Shown piece after piece: positions 44,535-52,748 of a stretch of 64,000 bases of DNA (position 1 is the stretch's first letter; every line of letters begins with the position of its first letter). Location: positions 1,612,001-1,676,000 of the forward strand of contig NC_015723.1 of assembly GCF_000219215.1 (NCBI RefSeq), in the 5' to 3' direction. The stretch comes from Cupriavidus necator N-1. GTDB lineage: Bacteria; Pseudomonadota; Gammaproteobacteria; Burkholderiales; Burkholderiaceae. The notes below the pieces were generated by a model that was not told the DNA's origin, did not search any database, and saw nothing but the letters and a program-made list of their open reading frames with translations. The position numbers and the translations under genes were made by a program.

Positions 44535-46259
44535 ATGAGCAGCATCGATTACCAGCGGCTGTCGTTCGAGTACCAGCCCTGCGCCGAGCAACAGAAAGGG
44601 GCCGATCCGGCCATCCACCCGGTCGTCGTGGTCGGCGCCGGGCCGATCGGCCTGGCCACCGCCATCGACCTGGCACAGCGCGGCGTGCGCGTGGTGCTGG
44701 TGGATGACGACTGCACGCTGTCCACCGGTTCGCGCGCAATCTGTTTTTCCAAGCGCACGCTGGACATCTTCGACCGGCTGGGCTGCGGCGAGCGCATGGT
44801 CGACAAGGGTGTGCGCTGGCACGTCGGCAAGGTGTTCCTGCGCGACCAGCAGGTCTACAGCTTCGACCTGCTGCCCGAGAGCGGCCACCGCCGCCCGGCC
44901 TTCATCAACCTGCAGCAGTACTACGTCGAAGGCTACCTGCTGGAGCGCGCGCAGGCGCTGCCCAATATCGAGATCCGCTGGCGCAACAAGGTGGTCGGGC
45001 TGGAGCAGCGCGGCACGCCAGAGGCCGGCGTGGTGCTGACCATCGAGACGCCTGAAGGCTGCTACCCGCTGGGGGCGCGCTACGTGGTGGCCGCCGACGG
45101 TTCGCGCAGCCCGATGCGCAAGCTGCTGGGCCTGGACAGCAAGGGCCGCACCTTCCACGACCGCTTCCTGATTGCCGACGTGAAGATGGAAGCGGATTTC
45201 CCGAGCGAGCGCTGGTTCTGGTTCGACCCGCCCTTCCACCCCAACCAGTCGGTGCTGCTGCACCGCCAGCCGGACAACGTCTGGCGCATCGACTTCCAGC
45301 TCGGCTGGGACGCCGACCCGGTGCTGGAGAAAACACCTGAGCGCGTGATCCCGCGGGTGCAGGCGCTGCTGGGCAAGGACGTGAAGTTCGAGCTGGAATG
45401 GGTCAGCGTCTATACCTTCTCCTGCCTGCGCATGGACAGCTTCCGCCACGGCAACATCCTGTTCGCCGGCGATGCCGCGCATGGCGTGTCGCCGTTCGGC
45501 GCGCGTGGCGCCAACAGCGGCATCCAGGACGCCGAGAACCTGGCCTGGAAGCTGGCCTATGTGCTGCAGGGCCATGCCTGCGACAAGCTGCTGGACACCT
45601 ACGCCAGCGAGCGCGAATACGCCGCCGACGAGAACCTGCGCAACTCCACCCGTTCCACCGACTTCATCACGCCCAAGAGCGCGGTCAGCCGCGTGTTCCG
45701 CGATGCGGTGCTGACGCTGTCCAGGCGCCATGCGTTTGCGCGCACCCTGGTCAACAGCGGGCGGCTGTCGGTGCCCGCGGTGCTGCAGGACTCGCCGCTG
45801 AACACCGCTGACGACGCCCAGGGCTATGCCTGCAAGCTGGTGCCCGGCACGGTCTGCTGCGACGCGCCGGTATCCGGGGCGCAGGGCGCGGGCTGGCTGC
45901 TGTCGCACCTGGGCGGGGACTTCACGGTGCTGCTGTTCGGCAACCCTGACGCCATCGACGCGGGCACGCTCGCCGACCTCGCCGCGCTGAAAGACAGCGG
46001 CGTGCCGCTGCAGCTGGTCTACGTGACCGACGCCGCGCAGCCGGCGGTGACCTGCACCAATGCCACCGTGCTGCGCGACGACAAGGGCCTGGCCGCCGCG
46101 CGCTACGGTGCCACGCCCGGCACCTGCTACCTGATCCGCCCGGACCAGCATGTCTGCGCCCGCTGGCACCGCCCCGACCCGGCCGCGATCCGCGCCGCGC
46201 TGGCGCGCGCCACCGGCGCCGACCTGCGCGCCCCGCAGCCCGGCCGCATGGCCGCCTGA
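44535..46259 (+). CDS. FAD-dependent aromatic monooxygenase (MhpA/PheA type)
   Basis: 574 residues from the ATG at 44535, preferred over 44517 because GGAG lies eight bases upstream. The FAD dinucleotide motif VVVVGAGPIGLATAIDLA is at residues 30-47, and the second FAD motif reads FAGDAAHGVSPFGARGANSG. The C-terminal thioredoxin-like domain of phenol-hydroxylase-type enzymes follows (about 430-570). These enzymes hydroxylate phenolic rings with NAD(P)H and O2. It is probably made with the MBL protein, the DUF2783 protein and the MFS carrier. Confidence 0.9.
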   Translation: MSSIDYQRLSFEYQPCAEQQKGADPAIHPVVVVGAGPIGLATAIDLAQRGVRVVLVDDDCTLSTGSRAICFSKRTLDIFDRLGCGERMVDKGVRWHVGKVFLRDQQVYSFDLLPESGHRRPAFINLQQYYVEGYLLERAQALPNIEIRWRNKVVGLEQRGTPEAGVVLTIETPEGCYPLGARYVVAADGSRSPMRKLLGLDSKGRTFHDRFLIADVKMEADFPSERWFWFDPPFHPNQSVLLHRQPDNVWRIDFQLGWDADPVLEKTPERVIPRVQALLGKDVKFELEWVSVYTFSCLRMDSFRHGNILFAGDAAHGVSPFGARGANSGIQDAENLAWKLAYVLQGHACDKLLDTYASEREYAADENLRNSTRSTDFITPKSAVSRVFRDAVLTLSRRHAFARTLVNSGRLSVPAVLQDSPLNTADDAQGYACKLVPGTVCCDAPVSGAQGAGWLLSHLGGDFTVLLFGNPDAIDAGTLADLAALKDSGVPLQLVYVTDAAQPAVTCTNATVLRDDKGLAAARYGATPGTCYLIRPDQHVCARWHRPDPAAIRAALARATGADLRAPQPGRMAA

Positions 46260-46290
46260 GACCGGCCAGACCTGCACCGCGGAGACTCCC

Positions 46291-46515
46291 ATGCCCAATA
46301 CGCTCAACACCCAACCCAACCTGGCGCGGCCCGACGACTTCTACGAAGCGCTGATCGAGATGCACCGCGACCTCGACGAGGCGCAAAGCCAGGCCGCCAA
46401 TGCGCAGCTGATCCTGCTGCTGGCCAACCATATCGGCGACCACGATGTGCTGCTGGCCGCCATGGCCGCCGCGCGCGAAGGCGTGACTGAAATGCCGGCC
46501 GCCACGCCCGCCTGA
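46291..46515 (+). CDS. DUF2783 protein (74 aa)
   Basis: Short acidic helical protein (DDFYEALIEMHRDLDEAQSQ, then LILLLANHIGDHDVLLAAM), matching DUF2783. It begins 31 bases after the FAD monooxygenase stop with GCGGAGAC upstream. Its family usually appears beside FAD monooxygenases of this type, so it may be a small subunit or regulator of the enzyme. No catalytic residues are evident. Confidence 0.82.
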   Translation: MPNTLNTQPNLARPDDFYEALIEMHRDLDEAQSQAANAQLILLLANHIGDHDVLLAAMAAAREGVTEMPAATPA

Positions 46516-46521
46516 CCTGAT

Positions 46522-46557
46522 ACAGGCGCGGCACCGCCGCGCCTGTCCTGCTCTTTT
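46522..46557 (+). terminator. Rho-independent terminator after the DUF2783 gene
   Basis: ACAGGCGCGGC-ACC-GCCGCGCCTGT, an 11-pair GC-rich stem with a three-base loop, is followed by CCTGCTCTTTT. This is the clearest intrinsic terminator in the window. It splits the cassette: the MFS gene at 46657 therefore probably has its own promoter or depends on read-through. Confidence 0.8.
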
Positions 46558-46656
46558 CCCAGCACCATCCCGGGCCAACGCGCGCAAGACGCTGCCCGCT
46601 GGCGGAACCCTCCGGCTGCCCGCCGCCGCAGCCACCACTGTACGGAGACAACGTTC

Positions 46657-48015
46657 ATGAGCCATCCGGTCTCAGGGGATCTTTCGTCCCTATCCAGCCT
46701 GACGTCCCCCACCCTGCCCCCCGCCGCACTGGCTGCGCACGATGAAGATGCGCTCTACCGCAAGGTCTGGCTGCGCATCATCCCGTTCCTGTTCATCTGC
46801 TACGTGGTGTCGTTCCTGGACCGCATCAACATCGGCTTCGCCCAGTTGCAGATGAAGCACGACCTGGGCTTCAGCGACGCCATGTACGGCTTGGGCGCCG
46901 CTGTCTTCTACGTCGGCTACGTGCTGTGCGAAGTGCCCAGCAACATGCTGCTGGCGCGCTTTGGCGCGCGGCGCACGTTCACGCGCATCATGGTGCTGTG
47001 GGGCCTGGCCTCGGTGGCGATGATGGCCGTCTCCACCCCAACGCAGTTCTATACGCTGCGCTTCCTGCTGGGCGTGTTCGAAGCCGGCTTCTTCCCCGGC
47101 ATCGTGCTCTACCTGACCTACTGGTTCCCGGCGCGCCGCCGTGCCGCGGTGATGGCGATCTTCTTTGCCGGCGTGGCGGTGGCGGGTGTGCTGGGCGGGC
47201 TGGTGTCCGGCTGGATCATGCGCGACATGGCCGGCGTGCTCGGCCTGCAGGGCTGGAAGTGGATGTTTGCGATCGAGGGCGCGCCCGCAGTGCTGCTGGG
47301 CCTGGTGGCCGCGCGCTACCTGGTGGATGGCCCGCAGCAGGCCAGCTGGCTAACCGACGGCGAACGCGCCCACCTGGCGCGCGACACCGCCGCGCAGGCA
47401 CATGCCGGCGGCCATTCGCTGCACGCGTTGCGGCAGGTGCTGAGCAACCCGCGCGTGTACCTGTTCGCCTTTATCTATTTTTCGCTGACCTGTGGTTCGC
47501 TGGCGCTGAGCTTCTGGATGCCGCTGATGATCCGCGACTTCGGCATCACCGACGTGATGTCGATCAGCCTGTATTCGGTAGTGCCCAATGCCGTGGGCGC
47601 GGTCGGCCTGATCCTGATCGCGCGCCATTCCGACCGCACCGGCGAGCGCCACCGCCACTTCCTGCTGTGCACGGCAGGCGGCGCGCTGGCCCTGGCGGCG
47701 CTGACGCTGCACCTGCCCAGCCTGGCGGTCATGCTGGCCATCCTGTCGGTGGCCGCGGTGCTGATCTTTGCCGCGCTGCCGGTGTTCTGGTCGCTGCCGC
47801 CCAGCTACCTGCCGGGCGCGGGCACGGCCGCCGGCATCGCCTTCATCAGCAGCATTGGCATCACCAGCGGCATCGTCAGCCCGTGGGTGATCGGACAGAT
47901 CAAGACCCAGACCGGAAGCCTGGACAATGCCCTCTACCTGCTCGCGGCGCTGCTGCTTGCCAGCGGACTGGCCATGTGGCTGGGTGTGCCAAGGCAGCCC
48001 GCGCGGCCGGCCTGA
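46657..48015 (+). CDS. MFS transporter, anion:cation symporter family
   Basis: 452 residues, twelve helices. The start RKVWLRIIPFLFICYVVSFL and DRINIGFAQLQM (end of helix 1) are hallmarks of the ACS group, which carries phthalate, 4-hydroxyphenylacetate, tartrate and glucarate. It is downstream of the MBL/monooxygenase/DUF2783 genes, beyond a terminator hairpin, and probably imports the aromatic acid they use. Codon use is like its neighbours. Confidence 0.88.
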   Translation: MSHPVSGDLSSLSSLTSPTLPPAALAAHDEDALYRKVWLRIIPFLFICYVVSFLDRINIGFAQLQMKHDLGFSDAMYGLGAAVFYVGYVLCEVPSNMLLARFGARRTFTRIMVLWGLASVAMMAVSTPTQFYTLRFLLGVFEAGFFPGIVLYLTYWFPARRRAAVMAIFFAGVAVAGVLGGLVSGWIMRDMAGVLGLQGWKWMFAIEGAPAVLLGLVAARYLVDGPQQASWLTDGERAHLARDTAAQAHAGGHSLHALRQVLSNPRVYLFAFIYFSLTCGSLALSFWMPLMIRDFGITDVMSISLYSVVPNAVGAVGLILIARHSDRTGERHRHFLLCTAGGALALAALTLHLPSLAVMLAILSVAAVLIFAALPVFWSLPPSYLPGAGTAAGIAFISSIGITSGIVSPWVIGQIKTQTGSLDNALYLLAALLLASGLAMWLGVPRQPARPA

Positions 48016-48070
48016 ACCGGGCCGCAGGCGTCTTCAAAACCGGAATGTCCGCACCCGCGGGGTGCGGCGT

Positions 48071-48379
48071 TCAGTGGGATCGGCCGCAGGGGATGACGGA
48101 GGCGATTTCCTCGCGCATCACCTCAACCACGTCGTCGATCTCCAGCCCTTCGGCCGTCACCAGCACGTCCTGTCCGCGGCCGATCGCGTAGACCACGCCG
48201 CGCCAGCGGCCGGGCTCGACGGCCTCGCACAGGCGGATATTGAATTCGGTGTCCTGATCCTGGCTATACACCGTCACCAGGTCGCCCACCTGGGGAGTGC
48301 GCACCGCTTCTCCGTCGAACGCCCGGGCCACCACGGTCACCGGCGACTGCGTCAGCCCCCTGGCAAATCTTGCACGCAT
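48071..48379 (-). CDS. Hypothetical protein (102 aa)
   Basis: Not recognised. The predicted structure is mainly beta with a VGDLVTVYSQDQDTEF segment and a C-terminal acidic helix LEIDDVVEVMREEIASV. No signal peptide. It may be transcribed from the 173-base gap that it shares with the DUF2188 gene. A good ribosome site (AGGAGCGG) precedes its ATG at 48379. Confidence 0.55.
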   Translation of the reverse strand: MRARFARGLTQSPVTVVARAFDGEAVRTPQVGDLVTVYSQDQDTEFNIRLCEAVEPGRWRGVVYAIGRGQDVLVTAEGLEIDDVVEVMREEIASVIPCGRSH

Positions 48380-48552
48380 GGTCCGCTCCTCTTTTTGCGA
48401 TCCAAGTCCAGCTTACAAGAGGCCGCACAAATAACCAGGGATTTCCATCGAAAAGTGGAACCTGATGCCCTTTGCGGCTGTCAGACGGCGCCGGATAGAC
48501 AGCGCGAACAGATGCGCCACAATGAAAGCACCGAGTGTCGAGGAGACCCAAC

Positions 48553-48774
48553 ATGGGCAGCAACATACACGTCGTGCCGCATGACGAAGGCTGGGATGTG
48601 ATCCACGAGGGTGCGCGCTATGCGGAATCGCACCACGCCACCCAGGAAGAAGCCGTTGCGGCCGGTACCACGAAGGCGCAGAGCGAGCATGTCGAGCTGC
48701 TGATCCACGGCCGCGACGGCCAGATCCGCTCGCGCAGCAGCTTCGGCCACGATCCGCGCACCATTCCGGGCTGA
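48553..48774 (+). CDS. DUF2188 protein (73 aa)
   Basis: Begins MGSNIHVVPHDEGWDVIHEG, the DUF2188 consensus, with the internal repeat-like half ELLIHGRDGQIRSRSSFG. AGGAGACC precedes the start. These proteins are common in stress-related gene sets of soil bacteria and their function is unknown. It is upstream of the truncated erythromycin esterase gene. Confidence 0.88.
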   Translation: MGSNIHVVPHDEGWDVIHEGARYAESHHATQEEAVAAGTTKAQSEHVELLIHGRDGQIRSRSSFGHDPRTIPG

Positions 48775-48839
48775 TCCCCGGCCACCCCGTCAGGCCCCGC
48801 AGAGGACTCCGGCGCTGTTATCCCGGATACCGATGCGAC

Positions 48840-49655
48840 ATGCCACACCACCGGGCTGACCCCCACGCCGCCGCCGCGATTGCGGCTGCGGCGGTTCCGT
48901 TACCGCCCATCGACGACCCGGCGGCGAGCCCATTCTGCGGTCCGTTTGCCAATGCCACCGGCGTGCTGGCCGATATGCTGGCCCGACACCGCGTGGTGCT
49001 GCTGGGCGAGAGAACGCATGGCACCAGCGATTTCTATCACGCCCGCGCTGCGCTGACGGCGCACCTGGTGGCCCGGCACGGCTTCCGCATCATCGCGGTC
49101 GAGGCAGACTGGCCAGATGCCGCGGCAGTCGACCGCCACGTGCGCGGCCGCCCGCCACTGCCAGCCGAATCGCCCGGCGCAGCCTTTACACGCTTCCCGG
49201 TCTGGATGTGGCGCAACCTGGAGGTGGCGCGCTTTATCCGCTGGCTGCACACGCACAATGAAGCGTTGGCGCCTGCGCAGCGCGCTGGATTCTTCGGCCT
49301 GGATATCTACAGCCTGCGCGCTTCCATGGCCGCAGTGCTGGCCTACCTGGAGGGCGTAGATCCGCAGGCCGCCCGAGCGGCGCGCGAGCGCTATAGCTGC
49401 CTGGAACCGTGGGGCAGGGATCCGGCGCGCTATGGGCGCGCCGTGCTGCACGGCACGCATGCCGACTGCGAGGATGCCGTCGTCGCACAGTTGCAGGCGC
49501 TGCTGGACAAGCGGCTGGCCTATGCCCGGGCGGGCCACGAGGACTTTCTCGATGCCGCGCAGAACGCGCGCCTGGTCGCCTCAGCCGAGCGCTACTACCG
49601 TGTGATGTACCACGGCAGCGACGACAGCTGGAACCTGCGCGACACACCTCAGTAG
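48840..49655 (+). pseudogene. Erythromycin esterase family protein, C-terminally truncated
   Basis: 271 residues of an erythromycin esterase (PF05139-type) that normally has about 420-450. The N-terminal GERTHGTSDFY motif, EADWPDA and FGLDIYSL are present, but the protein stops two residues after SWNLRDT, where the family continues with a second active-site part containing a conserved HNSH. The stop overlaps the end of the convergent BON gene by seven bases, so a deletion seems to have joined the two. Activity is doubtful. Confidence 0.8.
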
Positions 49656-50215
49656 ATGCGCATGCCGTGGCCCGGATGCGCTTGCGCTGCGGCCGTCCGC
49701 GCCACGTGCAAGTGGTTGACCAGATCCTTCACGCCGAAGATCTCGTCGGCAATATCCTCGATCCGATACTTCTGCAGCCGGTCCGGCACACTGCCCTCCA
49801 GCGTCACCACGCCCTGCTCGACCCGGACTTCGACATCGCTCAGGTCCAGCCGCGCGCTGCGCGAGAGCTGCTCGCACAGGTCTTCGAGAATGCGCTCGTC
49901 CGTGCGCTGGTAGTTGCGCGGCCCCACCGGCCGCGCCCGCTGCGGCCCGCCCCGGTAGAGATCCATACGCTCGTTGTAGCCAGTGAACTGGCGGTAGGGA
50001 TCGGCCAGGCCCCGCGTGCGCGGCGCCGGCGCGTCCGGCGGCATGCGCTCCGGCCGCCATTCCCGCGCCCCGCGGCGCCCGCCAGACTCGCCCGGATCCA
50101 CTGGCTGGTCATAGTCGTAGACCCCGTAGGCGCCCATATAGTGGCTGCGCATATCGGCTTCAGGCACGGCGCTCTCATGCCATGGCTGGCCGCGCCAGTT
50201 GTCTCTGCGATCCAT
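49649..50215 (-). CDS. BON-domain protein
   Basis: 188 residues. The first 90 residues are charged and Gly/Arg/Pro-rich. The C-terminal BON domain spans about residues 105-180 with LDLSDVEVRVEQGVVTLEGS, then PDRLQKYRIEDIADEIFGVK. BON domains bind phospholipid membranes or partner proteins. There is no signal peptide. The start follows GGAGACGACG. Its stop abuts the truncated esterase gene. Confidence 0.85.
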   Translation of the reverse strand: MDRRDNWRGQPWHESAVPEADMRSHYMGAYGVYDYDQPVDPGESGGRRGAREWRPERMPPDAPAPRTRGLADPYRQFTGYNERMDLYRGGPQRARPVGPRNYQRTDERILEDLCEQLSRSARLDLSDVEVRVEQGVVTLEGSVPDRLQKYRIEDIADEIFGVKDLVNHLHVARTAAAQAHPGHGMRIY

Positions 50216-50259
50216 CGTCGTCTCCGCTAGCCCCGATTCGTCAGTCCGTCTGCATCCCG

Positions 50260-51402
50260 CTACTTCTGCCGCGGCGGCACCAGCCCGCGGTCCGGCGCGC
50301 GCAATTCGCCCTTGCGCAACTGCCGCACCGCACACGCGAGCGCGCGCGCCACGTTGTCCACTTCGCCCTGTACGCCAGGGTCTTCGTCCAGTGCCACGTG
50401 GCTGGTGGCATAGGGCTCGTAGTAGCCGATATACCGGTCCAGCCGCGCCTGCGGGCCCGCATCGATCAGGCCCATCCAGTCCAGCCAGTCGGCCAGCGCG
50501 CGGCGCACGCCCTCGGTGCCGGCCACGTCGCCGTGCACCACCAGCCCGTAGGCGCGCCCGGACAGGTGCTTGGGATAGTCCCAGCCGGACAGCTCCAACG
50601 CCTTGGCGCGCACCACGTCCTTGCCATGCGTGCTGGTGGGGTCGGGATTGCCGCCGTCGGCACAGACCAGCCGGTCCATCATCAGCTTCAGCGGACTGGC
50701 AGCCTGGTACCAGTACACGGGCGTCACGATCAGCACGCCGTGGCAGGCCGCCCAGCGCGGATAGATTTCGTTCATCCAGTCGTTGACCTGGCCCAGCGCA
50801 TGGTTGGGATAGCAGCTGCACGGCCAGTGGCATAACGGCATTGCCGTCGACACGCACGCCTTGCACGGATGGATGCGCAGGTCGGCATCTGAAGCGAGCA
50901 GGCTCAGGTCGAGCAGATCGACCTCGATGCCGTCCGCCTCCAGCCGTTCCCGTGCGCGCCCGGCCAGGCGCCAGGATTTCGACATCTCGCCCGGGCAGGT
51001 GTAGTCGTTGCGCGCCGCGGCGCACACCAGCAGCACGCGCGATGGCGTGGCGGGATCGGCCTGGCGCTGCTGAGCGCTGCGCACGGCCTCGCTGGCGGCG
51101 CGCCACTCGTCGGAGAGTTCATAGTCCGGATCGGCATGGCCAGGCCCGGCCTTATGTGTCCGGGGTGCCTTGCGGCCTTCCTGATAGGCATACCAGGCGA
51201 TGCGTTCGAGACGGTCCAGCGCCTCATCCTCCTGCCGGTATGCGGGATCCGTGAAGCGCGCAAGAAAGCGCTGGCGGAAAGTGTCGCGCGGCAGCGGGGT
51301 GGTCACCTGTCCCTTGCGCACATCTTTCGGGTTGCCGTGATGGCGCGGCGCACGCGGCGCATCCTGCGATGGCCGGGCTGGCTTGGGCGGCTGCTCGGGC
51401 AT
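50260..51402 (-). CDS. Flavodoxin-fold NAD(P)H-dependent FMN reductase
   Basis: 380 residues from the ATG at 51402. The C-terminal 240 residues are flavodoxin-like: VLLVCAAARNDYTCPGEMSK, then VLIVTPVYWYQAASPLKLMM for the flavin. The N-terminal 130 residues are a charged extension with TPLPRDTFRQRF. The family reduces FMN or quinones. It lies 44 bases upstream of the BON gene on the same strand, so the two may be co-transcribed as stress proteins. Confidence 0.8.
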   Translation of the reverse strand: MPEQPPKPARPSQDAPRAPRHHGNPKDVRKGQVTTPLPRDTFRQRFLARFTDPAYRQEDEALDRLERIAWYAYQEGRKAPRTHKAGPGHADPDYELSDEWRAASEAVRSAQQRQADPATPSRVLLVCAAARNDYTCPGEMSKSWRLAGRARERLEADGIEVDLLDLSLLASDADLRIHPCKACVSTAMPLCHWPCSCYPNHALGQVNDWMNEIYPRWAACHGVLIVTPVYWYQAASPLKLMMDRLVCADGGNPDPTSTHGKDVVRAKALELSGWDYPKHLSGRAYGLVVHGDVAGTEGVRRALADWLDWMGLIDAGPQARLDRYIGYYEPYATSHVALDEDPGVQGEVDNVARALACAVRQLRKGELRAPDRGLVPPRQK

Positions 51403-51553
51403 GACGGTCTCCGTACGGGATGCATGTCCCGCAGACATGCAAGATGAGCGCCATCCCCGGGCGGCATGCATTGCGCGCGGCGCCCTGCGTGGCGGCCGGC
51501 CGCGCGTGCAATTCGTTCGTTGCCTTGTAAGAAATGCGGTCTCGGGCCGGCGG

Positions 51554-51997
51554 CTACGGGCTTGCCGGCGGCGTCCGGTACTGCTGCTGCAGCACGCGAA
51601 ACAGCTCGTGGCTGACCTGCACCCCACGGTACTGGCGGCGCACCACGGCGCGCAGGCGCGCGCCCAGCACCTGCGCGCGCAGGGCCCGCGCATAGCGCCG
51701 CTGCACGGCGTGCTCGCGCTTGCTGACCGCTTGCAGGATGGACCGGTCCGAGCCGTGCTTGCCGATGGCGCGTCCGGCCGACGCAGCCGAAGCTGCCGTC
51801 ATGTCGGGCAGCTGCCCCAGGTCAAGCAGGCACGCCTGCAGTTCCCGCGCCGCTTGCGCAAACGCATTGGCGCGGCTGGTGAGCAGCGATTTCAGGTGGG
51901 GATTGGCGGCGGCCAGCGCTGCGCCGCGGCAGCCAAGCTCGCCTTCGCGCGATGCCGCAATCAGCGCATTGAGCAACAGGATCTTCTTCTTCGCCAT
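51554..51997 (-). CDS. PA2169/DUF2383-like four-helix protein
   Basis: 147 residues from the ATG at 51997. The helical pattern LLNALIAASREGELGCRGAA then LKSLLTSRANAFAQAARELQ matches the PA2169 family (ferritin-like bundle without metal site). Its C-terminus is unusually Arg-rich. Function unknown; members are often stress-induced. Upstream is a small membrane-protein gene on the same strand. Confidence 0.75.
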   Translation of the reverse strand: MAKKKILLLNALIAASREGELGCRGAALAAANPHLKSLLTSRANAFAQAARELQACLLDLGQLPDMTAASAASAGRAIGKHGSDRSILQAVSKREHAVQRRYARALRAQVLGARLRAVVRRQYRGVQVSHELFRVLQQQYRTPPASP

Positions 51998-52034
51998 GAC
52001 ACACCTGCCCTGGTCCGCGCGCGGACCCGTGAAG

Positions 52035-52406
52035 TCACCGATCGGGGCCGGCTGCCGCCGGCGGTTGCTCGCTCGCGCCGGACGTGCGCCGCACACCGGG
52101 CTCGTGCAAGGATAGCGGCTCGTCCCGCGCGCCGCCAGTGGCGGCAAGCGCGCGGTGCGAGGCGGGCGGCCACGCCTTGCGGGCCTCGCGCGTGCCGCGC
52201 AGGTTCATCGCGATCAGCGCCAGCTGCAGGACGACCAGCGCGTAGGCGCCGCCGTGCCAGCCCCAGGCAATCCACAGCACGTTGCTGGCAAGGAAGACCC
52301 AGAAGCCGGCCCGCCGGCGCGCGGTCCGGCGTGAGCCGACCAGCCAGGTGGCCACCACCGTCACCACCATCGCCGGCCATTGCGCTGCCTCCAGCCACCA
52401 GTCCAT
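52035..52406 (-). CDS. Small membrane protein (123 aa)
   Basis: Three hydrophobic helices: about residues 8-24, 33-50 (FWVFLASNVLWIAWGWH) and 54-70, followed by a polar C-terminus of about 50 residues. It has no close match to a named family that I can state with confidence. The ATG at 52406 starts the first hydrophobic stretch and has AAGGAGACG upstream. It is divergent from glgE. Confidence 0.6.
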   Translation of the reverse strand: MDWWLEAAQWPAMVVTVVATWLVGSRRTARRRAGFWVFLASNVLWIAWGWHGGAYALVVLQLALIAMNLRGTREARKAWPPASHRALAATGGARDEPLSLHEPGVRRTSGASEQPPAAAGPDR

Positions 52407-52748
52407 GCGTCTCCTTCCGCGGCCTTCCCACCGTGCCGGGAACCACACGCGCTGCCCAACAGGGGCAAGAAGCGTACCGGCGGGGACACCGCGCTTCATC
52501 GGCCCCACTGCCCTGCGCGTTCTTTCCATCGGCACGGCGCGCACCGGTAGTTTTTACAAGCAGTACGGCATCGCGCACATGAGGTGCCGCGGCGCTTGCC
52601 CTTGAGGGGCCTTGGCCGGGCGCGCAATGGCGACTGGCCGGGCGCGCTGGCACGCACTTCGCATGGCTGTGCCATCCCGCCGGCGTGCCGCGAGGTGCCG
52701 GACCGGGATTTTTGTTGCTCCGTCGGAGCGAAACACCGGGAGGACTTT
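52407..52748. other. Intergenic region upstream of glgE
   Basis: 342 bases. The frame of glgE stays open through much of it, but shows no family similarity before 52749. The only notable element is the palindrome GCTCCG-T-CGGAGC at 52717-52729, ten bases before the GGGAGGA ribosome site, which could hide it in a hairpin. No clear promoter boxes were identified. Confidence 0.4.

Noticed and set aside
50216..51106. Upstream extension of the BON gene frame on the minus strand
   Set aside because: The extension overlaps the FMN reductase in another frame and lacks similarity; a strong ribosome site supports the start at 50215.
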